From contig JAQFVV010001012.1 in NCBI GenBank assembly GCA_028023455.1, positions 62,001 through 126,000 of the forward strand: DNA of 64,000 bases. The letters run 5' to 3'. The number at the start of each line of letters is the position of its first letter. Within the stretch, counting starts at the first letter, position 1. The notes under the pieces are model-generated. The model saw nothing but the letters and a program-made list of their open reading frames with translations, was not told the origin of the DNA and ran no database searches. The stretch is from Epiperipatus broadwayi (lineage: Eukaryota; Onychophora; Udeonychophora; Euonychophora; Peripatidae). Both the position numbers and the translations under genes were made by a program. Positions 50,956 through 62,184 of this stretch are shown here, piece by piece.

Positions 50956-52479
50956 AAACATACACACCAACATACACACACACACACTAGAGATTAATGG
51001 GGTTTGAATTGATGACGTTTGCTTCCACTTTGTTTGTTTTTTTTAAATTTAATGTCAGTTCAGGCTGGTTTAAGAAATTAACTGAAAGTAGTTCAGCAGA
51101 TTTAAGGATTGTTTCTAATAGTTTATTACCGTTAAAGTTATTATATATATATATATATACACATATTGTAACCTTAATGTGAGAGAGAAGTCACTGGAAT
51201 ACATCACAGACAAACATAAATAAAATAAGCTCAAGATCCGTATATCCGATGACCCCAACATAAAAAAGCATATCAATGATATACTAGAACACACAGGTGG
51301 ACACTATAATAAGTATGGATATTTATACACCTCTGAGTATGAGTCATATTATAGACAAATACACTATACAAATAGTAAAATCTCTGGTTTTTATTATATT
51401 AAAACCTTACGTTCGTTTTAATGAATTAAGTTAGTATTTTCTCAAAAGAGTGGATTTTTATTTTATTTCCATCTCAGGGTTTTATTCTTTCTTGATAGAA
51501 TAAATAATTACTTTGGTAAATACAGAAGCTTCATTAAATGAAATAACAAGTTTAGTTCATATTAATAAAATATTGTTTTGTAATGTATATTTTATTTTTT
51601 AAATAAATGAAACACAAAATAGAAAGTATTCAGTAACTGAAAACTTCAAACAACTTCTGTCTAGCCATAAAAAATACTCTCTAAACATTTTTATGTTCTT
51701 TTATAATAAACATATTTTTATATATTGTATAAATCGTATTGAAATATCGGTAAGTATCATCTTACATCAAGAAGAATATAAATAAATAACGCAGCAGGTA
51801 GAAAAGGTATTTTTATGTTTCCCAGTACATCCTGAGAACACCAGTATTTAAAGATAAAATATAATATTTTATTTTACATAATAAAATTATAAATAAAAAT
51901 AAATAAATTGAATAAATTGTTTAATCAGAGTTATGAAATGTACTCTAATACACAATAACGTTTAATAACTTTATACAATTAGATTTCTGAATAAATTAAT
52001 GTGATAATGATAACGAAATCATACACGTATTTAAAGAATACTGAATATATTTTTTTTATAATAAGACAAAACTTTTATACAATAAAATAAATTTATACAA
52101 TAAGAAGTAAACTTAATAGGAACAAATGACTGCTGATATAAGCCTCTATCTAACTTAAAATAAAATATACCCCTTGGGTAAACCCATGTAAAAAACCACT
52201 ATGCCATGCAAATTATATTTATGTTCTCACACTCTACTTAATGGACTAACCAAGGAGCGATTCTACATACAGGATAGTAAACATATGCATTAAAAAACGC
52301 CAATAAAATGATGATAACTAAATTACAATACTAGCAATGTTTCAAAATTAGTGCATAAATACATTTTGATATACATATATAATGTTTTCACGGTTGTATG
52401 ATGAATTATTATTTTTGGAAATAAACCGTGTCTTATTTTGCATTACAATCCGATATTTCAATGATAGACTAGCAACCGC
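50956..52479. other. AT-rich intergenic
   Basis: (CA)n of about eight units ends near 50988 and a (TA)n at 51142-51160. No gene was recognised. Confidence 0.4.
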
Positions 52480-53550
52480 CATTATTAAGGTTAACTTTTG
52501 AAAGAAACTTCGTTAGATATCAAACAATAATGTGACTCAGTGTGATATGAAAAATGAGATTCAACTTGAAGTAGTTCAGCATTCACAATATGAGGCTTAT
52601 CAAAATGTTTATTTCCCTTAGTTTTTTCATCTATTAATTTTAAGTTAATATTAGATAAAATGAGAGGTTTCCACATAACTAAAATACATTGTGCTTTGTC
52701 AGCCCTATTTAAAATAGTAGGTCTCTTTAATATTTCAATTGACACTCTCATGGTTCTTAAATCATATCTTTCCAAATTAGCAAGTATTTTTGTATTGTTA
52801 AAATAAGATTTGTGACCAATTTCTAACAAATAGGAAGTAAAAACTGATGTGCTAATTTTTTGATTAAAATCATTTCTCTGTTTCTTAATTCTGACATTTA
52901 TTCATCTATTAGACTGACCCACATTGTTTCTTGGGCACTGCAAACATGGAATTTCACAAACTCCTTGGTGTTCCAAAAATATTCTGTCTTTAGGTTTCTA
53001 TAAAAAAATCACCATTTTTTTTTGCCAGTAGAAAAAGTAGTCTTTATATTAAAACAAGATAGTCTTCTACTGATTTTATCAGTAACCCCTTTAATATAAG
53101 GTAAAATTAATCTATTAAAAGAGGAATTGTCAATTCTATCCTTTTTTTAGTATTAATGTGGATGTAAAGCCTTACATATGATGTTTTTATTATAATTATT
53201 AAAAAGAAAAATATTTTTTGTAAGTTCTATTTCTTGAGTAAAATGTTCTTTATCAGATAAATTATAAGCTCTAGTCAAAAGATTTTTTGCTACAGAAAAA
53301 AATTGTGCAGGATGATGATGAGAATTAAAATTAAAATATATGTTTGTATGGTGGATTTAATGTAAACTGATATTGATAATGTTTCATCACATTTTCTTGC
53401 AATTAAAACATCTAGAAAAGAAAGCGATCTGTTATTTTTCACTTCCATAGTAAATTTAATATTTGGATGCCAATTATTTATAAAAACAAGAAAAGAATTT
53501 AAGGCATCAATGCTGTTAAGCAATATTATCCACCCTGTTCATCGGTCTAT
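52480..53550 (-). pseudogene. Penelope-like element, RT C-terminus and GIY-YIG
   Basis: A different Penelope lineage from the 13- and 32-38-kb elements. Minus strand, across frames: HPNIKFTMEVKNNRSLSFLD, then the repeat-type YTDRY/FNSHHPAQ region, LPYIKGVTDKISRR, NIKTTFSTGKK, then GVCEIPCLQCPRNNVGQSNR and LLEIGHKSYF, the GIY-YIG nuclease with a damaged YVGQ (NVGQ). RT motif C lies beyond the 5' break. Frameshifts and stops make it dead. Confidence 0.85.
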
Positions 53551-53589
53551 TTTTGAAAAAATATATATATATATATTTTCGATTTATTA

Positions 53590-53985
53590 AAGATTGAGAA
53601 TTTAAAACTTTGAAACAAAAAAAGAAATTTGCTTTATTAATAAGTAGAAAGGAAAAACAATTTACTAATAATACTGAGAGCGATTCACATGTAAAAAATT
53701 TATCCCATCATCAAATTTCTTCTGATGAAATTTCTCTGTTGGCGAAAGGTATTAATTATGCACTGACTACTAAACATGTTCCAGTTGAAAATATTATATG
53801 CAATATAGAATCTTCCTTAAAAATATAGACTTACACCCAGCTGATCTTATTAGCTTTAAAGTTTGTGATGTCTTAAAAAATATGAAACCACCAAAAAAAT
53901 AATTTATCTAAAGGAGAATTTATTGCACTTCAAAATTTAAAAAAAGATGACACTATTGTCATTATTGCAGCAGATAAGTTTGCTC
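53590..53985 (+). pseudogene. Penelope-like element, inverted N-terminal segment
   Basis: Plus strand: HVKNLSHHQISSDEISLLAK, GINYALTTKHVPVENIICN and, after a frameshift, KGEFIALQNLKKDDTIVIIA ADK, the conserved N-terminal block of Penelope proteins. It faces away from the RT/nuclease part at 52480-53550 and is separated from it by (TA)n. The coding match stops near 53985, just before the composite microsatellite at 54030. Confidence 0.8.
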
Positions 53986-54029
53986 TTTCAATCATTTCCA
54001 TTTTCATTTTATTTATTTTCTTCCTTCCT

Positions 54030-54245
54030 TGCTAGCTTGCTTGCTTGCTTGCGTGCTTGTGTGCGTGCGTGCTTGCTTGCTTGCATGCCTGCCTGCCTGC
54101 CTACCTACCTACCTACCCACCCACCCATTCACCCACCCACTCAACCCACTCACCCACCCACCCACCCACCCACTCACTCACTCACTCACTCACTCACTCA
54201 CTCACTCACTTACTTACTTACTTACTTACTTACTTATTTATTTAA
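54030..54245. repeat. Composite tetranucleotide microsatellite
   Basis: Blocks in order: CTTG, GTGC, CTTG, CCTG, CTAC, CCAC, CTCA, CTTA, TTTA. Each block differs from the next mostly by single substitutions in the unit. Frames through it are artefacts. Confidence 0.95.
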
Positions 54246-54379
54246 CAAGATCATTTATTTTTATATGTTAACTAAAATGTATTAAATTTAAGTTGGGTGT
54301 AAATAGCTGCATAAATTCGTTAAGGTCTATATTAGTTATTTTTTAAGGTTTTTTTTTTTTATACATGAAAAATATATAT

Positions 54380-55500
54380 ATATATATATCGGTAAATATG
54401 ACACCTCATGCTGAGTGTCCAACATATTAATTAGTATATCTTTTAAGTTATTATTGTGAATGTAGCACCTTATGATGAGTGCCATTGGGTTTACTTTATT
54501 GTAAATTTCCCTCAGCAATTCTCAATTACTAACTTTATATTTTAATTGTTTATGTTTATTTTGAAGGGGTTGAATTTCAGGCTATTTGTTTCATAGTTAG
54601 TTCGATGCTGTTGGAGGGATATATGGGTGATTATATTAATGGAATGTGTAGCATGTTAGCATACAGGGCAAACCAATTGAATGCATGACCCAAAGATTTA
54701 GTCATTGTGTTGCAATGAATGCAGACGTTTTTCCTGTGATATTGACCCTTTTTAGCTCTATGGATAGGGACTATAAGTCAGCAGATAGACCACTCTTTCT
54801 TATGCATAGCATTTCTTTTAAATATTATATGCATGATTCCTTTGCCAGACAGACCCACATTCCTGTACTGGATGAGGATAATGTCCTTCAAATAATATCA
54901 TGCTGCAGATGCACATTCCTGAAAGTGTGGTTTTATGCTAACATCTTCATATTGCATTGGTTATGTCTGTATATCAGGAAGCAGGCATTGTGTTGGCTAT
55001 GAACTTTTAGTCTGAGGCTGAACATTTGTTATGTGAAAAGTTTTTAAATGAGTAATCTATGTAGCATATCTATACTCAACATTATAAAACATATTCTATA
55101 AAATGTCCATCTGTGCGGACTTACTCCAAATAATTTAAATTTAAAATTAATATTAAAATCTAAACAAAATAAATTTTATTCTTTAATTTCAAATATCTAT
55201 ATATGTGCATTAATAAATAATTTTTGTGTGTTATTACTGGCAGTGGCTTATTTTATTTTTTTAATATTAAAAATATATTTATATTTTTAAGAATTTTTTA
55301 TATTAAATCTCTGTGTCTCCTTGAGCTAGTGGCATGGGCTAATGGTCAAATAATAAAACATAAAATTGGATCTTAACAGTATGTATCTGCTACTATATAA
55401 ATATTCCAGGTTCGAATGGCCTGGTAACACCCTTTTATGGCAGATATGGTAAGACTCCAATACAAATACTCAGATGACCTTGACCATTATAATATATATA
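54380..55500 (+). repeat. ~1-kb repeat with tRNA-like end, copy B
   Basis: Longest copy. Contains ATGTTAGCATACAGGGCA, TATGACCCAAA-type segments, TTTTGGCCTAAG/TTTAGTCTGAGG and the tRNA-like 3' part: TTGAGCTAGTGGCATGGGC (A-box like, about 55320), CCAGGTTCGAATGGCCTGG (B box and T-arm-like hairpin, about 55407-55425), then (TA)n. The 105-codon frame inside it is not kept in copy C, so it is unlikely to be a gene. Confidence 0.7.
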
Positions 55501-55529
55501 TCAAAATATTAATATATAACAAACTAACC

Positions 55530-56720
55530 AAAGGAAATATTCAATTCTTTTTAATACATCATTTTTGTATATCTTCACATTCCTTCTTTTCTTCATAAAT
55601 TCTCTAGTCTCAGTAGAAATTTTATTAGTCAATTGCTGCTTTTTTCTACCAGCTATGTTTGTTGCAGTTTTTAAAAGTGCATCAGTTATTTTCATATTAA
55701 TTTCATTCAAATCTGAATCATGTTCAAAATCTCCTAACACATGAAACCTATTTGTAAGTTCCAATTTAAATTCATTAGAATGTTTCTGAAGATTAGGAAT
55801 ATCAACTGTAAATATTGTTTTTCTTAATAATTTTTGACTCTCTCGTTTTACATTACCACGTAACTTACACCTTACTAATCGATGATCACTTCCTGTGTTA
55901 AATTTATTAAGAACATTGCAATCTTGAAATATGTATTTTCTGTTAGTCAAAATATAATCCAATTCTGCTGTACCTTCATTTGGATGCTTCCATGTCCATT
56001 TCCTTTTAACATTTTTCTCAAAAAATGAATTCATAATATAAAGTTTTTCTTTTTCCGCAAACTCCACAAGTCTATGTCCTCTCTCATTTCTATTACCATA
56101 ACCAAAATTACCTACAGCAATTTCATCTTTCATTTGTCTACCAATTCTAGCATTAAAGTCTCCCATAACAATTTTAAAATGTTGTTTACTCTGATCAAAA
56201 GCCTTTTGTGCATCCATATAAAAGTCTTCTACTACTTCATCACTATGAGAACTTGTTGGGGCATAAACCTGAATTATCTGCATTTGGTATCTGTTATTAA
56301 GTTGTATAACTACTTTTGCCACTCTGTCTGATACACCATCAATCTCCACAATATTGTTCTTCCACTTTTTATTTATAATGAATCCTACTCCACTTGTATT
56401 TCCAATATGTGTACCTTTATAATAGATTATATGTCCACTTTTTAAATCAATTGTTTCATTCCTTTTCTTCTAACTTCACAAAGTCCAATAATGTCCCATT
56501 TAATATAAGACAATTCTTCTTCTAATTCTTGCAATCTTCCTTCACTTGAAAGTGATCTGCAGTTGTAAGTACCTAAATAAAAAGTCATCATCAAATGGTA
56601 GCCTGGGTCCACAATCAGGTGATTGTTTGCACCCTCCGCCTTCGGCCACCAACCGCTGCCTTGGTTGGTGACTTTACAACCTCCTGGGAATAAGGACCCT
56701 GCTTTATTTTTGTCTGTCAT
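55530..56720 (-). pseudogene. RTE-type LINE, 5' end with EEP endonuclease
   Basis: Minus strand. 56720-56442 encodes MTDKNKAGSLFPGG...WWPKAEGANNHLIVDPG, then TYNCRSL and LCEVRR (catalytic Asn and Glu of the APE-like nuclease). One frameshift near 56455; the frame then runs to about 55530 with YAPTSSHSD, MGDFNARIG, LDYILTNRK and SDHRLVRCKLRG (catalytic Asp/Asn and His). This is the 'craniofacial development protein 2-like' domain that nicks target DNA for RTE LINEs. It breaks off before the RT at about 55530. Apart from one frameshift the domain is intact. Confidence 0.88.
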
Positions 56721-57100
56721 AATTGTATATATGTATTGGAAAAATATTTATCATTTACACAAACATTTATTCTGCCTTATCAGGTACTGAGAAGAAAGAC
56801 CATGGTGTTTCTTGATTTTAAACTCAGAGGTAAAAAGCCAATAAACTTACCATGCTGGCTAATGCATGTTAGTGAGCAGCTCATCCATGTTCGTATACTA
56901 TATGAATAATCACATAGTAATAACAGCTGCAACGACAAGAATGTATGGAGTGGACATTAGGAATTTGCCCTGCTCGGTTCCTTTAAGACCTCCAAGAGGA
57001 ATAAGTATATGCCATTACATTTCTTTCAAATAAAAGTAAAAAAATATAAAATCATCCTCGAGTAGAAATATGTGTATAAAAAGGGGGGGGATTTAATAAT
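56721..57100. other. Spacer
   Basis: Possibly includes the LINE 5' UTR. Nothing else was recognised. Confidence 0.3.
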
Positions 57101-57110
57101 TTGATTTGAA

Positions 57111-57153
<43 letters not shown>

Positions 57154-57240
57154 CAAATTATATAATTAGGACGGTATCTGTGCATTATATATATATATAT
57201 ATAATGCACAGATAGCAAACTAATTATATAAATTAAATTA
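57101..57240. repeat. Two overlapping palindromes centred on (TA)n
   Basis: First: TTTGAATTA-(TA)n-TAATTCAAA. Second: ~40-bp arms with TATATAATTAG and TATCTGTGCATTATATA around a central (TA)n. The two overlap at about 57151-57161. Confidence 0.85.
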
Positions 57241-57905
57241 AAAATCTAAAAACAAGATTCTTTTTAATTTGAAAGAATTTTTTTAAAAAAATACTGTTAA
57301 TTAGTTATTTTTATTCTTTGAATGGAAATGATTTTCTATTTTAAGGTAATTGCAAATAGGCCATTGGGCATATAGTCAGATAAGATATAAATTAAAAAAA
57401 TACTACTGATAAAAATAATTAAAAAAACTTTGTAGGGAGAAGGGATTTTTGGATTGCTCTTGCTGATTGTGTATTATTAAGTATATTTATAAGTGTAATG
57501 TGGATCTACAAAATGTAGGGGTCAGCAATAATTTACATTTCCCATATTTGCAGTAGCTGAAGCAGTCTCCAGAATAGGATGGTTTCCAGAAAATAGCTAG
57601 CAATGGACTTCTCTCCATCTAGAAGAATAGAAAATGGAAAGAACTTTGAATTCTACCATGCATCAAGGATTACAAAAACGGATTTTACCTATAGCATTGG
57701 AAAGTATACACTTTTCTTTTAAATGAAGTATTAATCTTAATCATATAATGCAAACTTTTTTCAGTATTTTAAGTGTCACTTAACTTTTAAAAGAAATATC
57801 TTATCTGACTAAACTTTAAATTATTTATATATTTTCTTTTTTAAAAAAAATATGCTTAATATTATTCCCATTCTCATAATGTCTTTTAAATTAATAATTT
57901 AAAAT
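57241..57905. other. AT-rich intergenic
   Basis: Nothing was recognised. Confidence 0.3.
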
Positions 57906-58858
57906 GAGCGTGAATAGCTGCATAAATTCGTAGTATTTTTAGTTTAAAGTATGTTAATTTTGGGCTAATTGTTTCATAATTCGATCTGTGCTAGTGCATA
58001 TATGTACAGATGCTTTATGTCAATGTAACTTGAGTAGGTGCAATGGATACTCATACTCTTGTACCATGTTAGCATACAGGGCATAATACCCACCTGAACT
58101 TATGACCCAAAAGAGTAGTCATCACATTGTAAATGATCATACACATATTTCCTATGCCATTGATTTTCTTATGCTCTGACTAGGACAGTATGGTGGCAAA
58201 GGCCGCTATCACCATTTACAGAGTCTCTCATATAAATTTGTTCTTGTATCATGGGGAAGATTCTCATTCCTTCTCACCATGATTCATTATTTTTCTAATT
58301 ATATCATGATATTGATGTAAAATTCCTGTTAGCATGATTGTGTTATGCTAATAATCTCATTTTGCATTGGTCACATTGGTATATCAGTAAGTTAGCATAG
58401 TTTTAATGTGAGATTTTTGGCCTAAGATTAAAAGGGATTGGGTTGGTTATTTCATAATCTACATAGCATGTTCACACTTAATAAAATATTAAAATTATAT
58501 TTGAATCTATTAAATGCTTCCATCTGTGCATATAATCCAAACCAAATATATTTAGTTGATTTAAATTTCAGAATCTTTTTAATGCACATGTGTGTGTTAT
58601 AGTAAAATGTTTAATTGAATTAATTTTGGCAGTGATTTATTTTATATATTTTATTAATATTTAAAAGTAAGCATTAGAAGTTTGAATATGCAGTATGATA
58701 TTTTAAGTTCAGCTTTTCCCTGAACTAGCGACTGGTGCTTTCAGTTTGATAATAAGGTAACCTTCCCACATGTATCTGCATAATGTATAAATTTTCCAGG
58801 TTCAAATGACCTGGTGGCACCCTGTATGGCTGATATGGAAGACTCCACTATCACCTCA
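57906..58858 (+). repeat. ~1-kb repeat with tRNA-like end, copy C
   Basis: Aligned with copies A and B. CATGTTAGCATACAGGGCAT, CCATCTGTGCATATA, and the end hairpin CCAGGTTCAAATGACCTGG (about 58796-58814) then GGCACCCTGTATGGC. It leads into (TA)n and LTR-like copy 2. Confidence 0.7.
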
Positions 58859-58914
58859 ACTGTTACAATATATATATATATATTGTACCAAGATTACAAT
58901 ATATATATATATAT
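58859..58914. repeat. (TA)n with duplicated TTACAATATA...TATTGTACCAAGA
   Basis: A ~31-bp unit of (TA)n plus ATTGTACCAAGAT occurs twice in tandem at the edge of the LTR-like element. Confidence 0.85.
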
Positions 58915-60451
58915 TGTACCAAGATCGTAGTTGGTACATAATAATTTTATCTAAAAAAATAGTAAAACAAAAATCTTTTGTTAAAAGAGAAATAATAGGT
59001 AAAAGTTTAAGAGTTTTATTGCTCTTTGTTTTCGTAAAAATAAGATTTACAAGTCAAAATGTTTTTTTTTTAATAAAAGTTGCAATTAATTAATTAGAAA
59101 CGTAAAACTAAAAGTTTTAAGTTTAAAGAGTTTGTCATATTATTATTAATAGTTGAAATATAATTCAAAAGTTTAAAAATATAAATCTCTTTATTTAAAT
59201 TAAAGAAAAAAAATCTTAAAACTAATTTTGATTTTTAGAATAAAATTATATATGTGCGTGTGAATGTAAATATAATATATGTGTGTTAAAATAATATCAA
59301 AAAATAAATGAAAGTTATCATTAAAAAACACAGCAGTGGCTACTAATTAAAAATATAGCACAACAAATTGAGCGATGGGCTACTAATCACAAATGCAAAA
59401 AACAACAGGATTAAAAAGCTTATCTCCAAAGGATTAGCTACTAATGAAAGGAATTTCGACAACAGATACTGCCAGAGGACATTAAAACAAAACATGCCTT
59501 ATGTATAAATAGTAAATATTTATCAGTTCAGTTCAGTTCATTCAGTAAGTTCAGATAACAGTTCAGTTTTTATGAATAAACCAAGTATGCAGTGCTAAAA
59601 CCACGGGAAAAATTTGGCTGTCTCTATCCTAAAGTCCAGTAAAACAGCAAGACCTGCCATGAAAATAATGTCTGCATAACAGTTAGAAGAATCTCCATCA
59701 ATATCTAATTGCCTCCAGGAATAATGCCAAATAATAATCATCAAATCTCCACAGGAAAACTTCAAATCTAACCGGTTAGAGATATTTCATTAGAAGCAGC
59801 AAATAGCAAGATGCATTGACATTCTAAAATCCTAGGTAAAACATTGTTTTATTTTCATTTCCAAGTAGCCATCACATTTATGTGAATCCTACAAGAGTCA
59901 AGGATATGAACTCTATATCATACATAAAATGAACTATTGATATGTGTGTTTAAATTTCAAATACTATTTAATGCTTTATTATTATATATGTGAGTGTATG
60001 TGTTAATATGTGCTTGATCATTATATAAGTGTTATTAGTTAAGTGACATTTATAAAATATTTAAAATTAGTATAATTAATGTTAATTAAAATAAATTGTC
60101 TTTAAACTAAAACTTTATTTGTTGGTCAATTCTTTTCATCAATTCTTTTACCAATCTTTTTATCAATTTTTTCACCACTATTATGAAACAATAATTTGTT
60201 ATTGATTAAAAATAGACTGAGCTAGTCATGGGTAGTTAGGTGTTGAATTAGTGGCCATTGTTCAAAGTGCATTGTTTATTCTTCTGGATAAATAACTGGC
60301 ACCCATTTTTATACAATACAAAAAAGTGCTTTGAACTTGGTGTTGAATTCTTATATAACTTATAGCTATCGTTTGGACATACATACTCTCCAGGTATGTT
60401 CTTCTCCTCCTAAGAGGCCGGAGTTTCGAAACTATCATATTCTAACCTGGT

Positions 60452-60454
<3 letters not shown>
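58915..60454 (-). mobile_element. LTR-like dispersed repeat, copy 2 (inverted)
   Basis: 1.54 kb from TGTACC to GGTACA. Reverse complement aligns with 920-2280. Conserved landmarks on the minus strand: AGTTCATTTTATG, GATGGCTA, CTAACCGGTTAGA, TATTTATAC TATA-like box (59501-59515), GTTGTCGAAATTCCTTT and CCTGTTGTT. No ORF. (TA)n on both flanks, as for copy 1. Confidence 0.6.

Positions 60455-60522
<68 letters not shown>
60455..60522. repeat. (TA)n microsatellite
   Basis: About 34 units with one phase shift. Confidence 0.97.
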
Positions 60523-60523
<1 letters not shown>

Positions 60524-62135
60524 TACAGGAAAAGTAGAAGTGAACACAGACAAAAATTGTAGTAGATAATTTTACCTTGATTTAAAATAATGTTTTATAA
60601 ATTAAACTTTTAAAAGGTCTGCATAAATATAAATATTGTATTATTATTATTCTGATTTTGAAATTTAAAAACAAATATGGCATTTTTGAAATTTTTTAAT
60701 TAAACAAAATTTTGATCTATAAAAATCCCTCAAGTGAAAACATTCATATCACATTTTGACAAAAATTTCAAGCTTGTTTTCAAAAGAGATTAGAGAGATA
60801 AAAATAATACTCTCTTTTCAATCCGGTGTTGTTATCACCTCAGATGATATTATAAAAGGTCTGATAAAATATCAGCTGCAATCTGGATAGTAGTTTTTGT
60901 AAGAGCTGTTTGGATGCAAAGTCAGTTATCATATTTTATTGCAGCTTCTTAATGTTTGCAGCAATTGGTTTTTTGCTGACAAAAATAGATAGCTGCTGTT
61001 TGTTGTTGGCTCTATCAGAGAGTTGGCAGAATAGCTACAAGGAACTGAAATAATTAAAGGCAGGACAGCAGATCCAGGACTGCTAGTATTTTCCTTCACA
61101 GGAGTTTTGATTTACTTGAAGCCGGGTCACTTCTGAATCAATAGCCTGTACAAATGAGGAGAAAATAGCTTGCTGACCTGAAGATTACCAAATCCTAGTC
61201 TAATTTGAACCAACTACAGAACACTCCTTACATGGACTATACTAATGAGAAACCAGCAAACTCACCAAGAAAAATCTTCCAGCTTGCTCAGGGAACTCCA
61301 GCTTTCTGAAGAAGTAATTATATATATGCTGAAGTATCTAAAGGCAGGGAAGCACAGTTAAATGTATATAACCTGGTGGTGAGTAGAGTTATATATGACA
61401 ATTAAATATTAAATAAGTTCTTTAGTAAAATGACAATTTGAAAGTGATGCATGAATTTGTATTTTTTATGTTTATGGTGGTTATATCATTAACCAGGGCT
61501 GCCTGGATACAGTGTGTTTATGATGCTCTGAAGTAAAGGCTCAGCACTATCCAGACCTAGATTATTGAGCTCCTAGAGTTGTCCTGCAGTGTGTATAGGT
61601 CTAATGAATAGGCCACATGGATGAGTCCCTAAGACTCACAACAGATGAGGTGATCTGGCTGAGTGCCAAATATATTTTCTGGCTACAAACTTATTATAGA
61701 TGATCTCACTAGGTACAAGAGAGGTAGTGCTTAAAGATGAAGTATTTTTCCTAGATGTCATGGGGCATTGTGTACTGGTAGTTCATAACTTGGTTATCTA
61801 CTTATGATAGCACGGGGAGCTGCACTTCACATACTCACTTTTCCTATCTCATCATGCCTACTTCATCAGCATTAACTAATCAAGCAGAATGTTATTTTGA
61901 AATTTATTTATATTTTAATTCTACAAAATGATTTTATCTTTCATTTATTAAAAAAAAGAAAGACATTTTAAATCAGTCAACATTCATCCGTCATAAATTT
62001 GATAGTACTTATTTTAAGAAAAAAAGACTACATTCAGCAAAGAGAATTAAATTGCAAAAATAATCTTTAATAATTTTAATATGATAAATACAAATGTTAT
62101 GTAGATAAATTAATATATCACATGTCTGTGCAAAT
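60523..62135. other. Intergenic, partly less AT-rich
   Basis: 60830-61390 and 61490-61870 are less AT-rich than average, with no ORF or repeat partner in the window. They may be decayed elements. Confidence 0.3.

Positions 62136-62136
<1 letters not shown>

Positions 62137-62184
<48 letters not shown>
62137..62184. repeat. (TA)n(TG)n microsatellite
   Basis: (TA)n about 11 units followed by (TG)n about 13 units. Confidence 0.97.

Noticed and set aside
53947-54285. Frames with Cys/Leu/Ala and Thr/His/Pro repeats
   Set aside because: They run through a composite tetranucleotide microsatellite.
54685-55002. 105-codon frame
   Set aside because: It lies inside a dispersed repeat, and the homologous stretch in copy C (about 58100-58400) does not keep the frame.
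61610-61665. GATGAGTCCCTAAGACTC resembling a hammerhead stem II
   Set aside because: No GAAA box and no stem I pairing.
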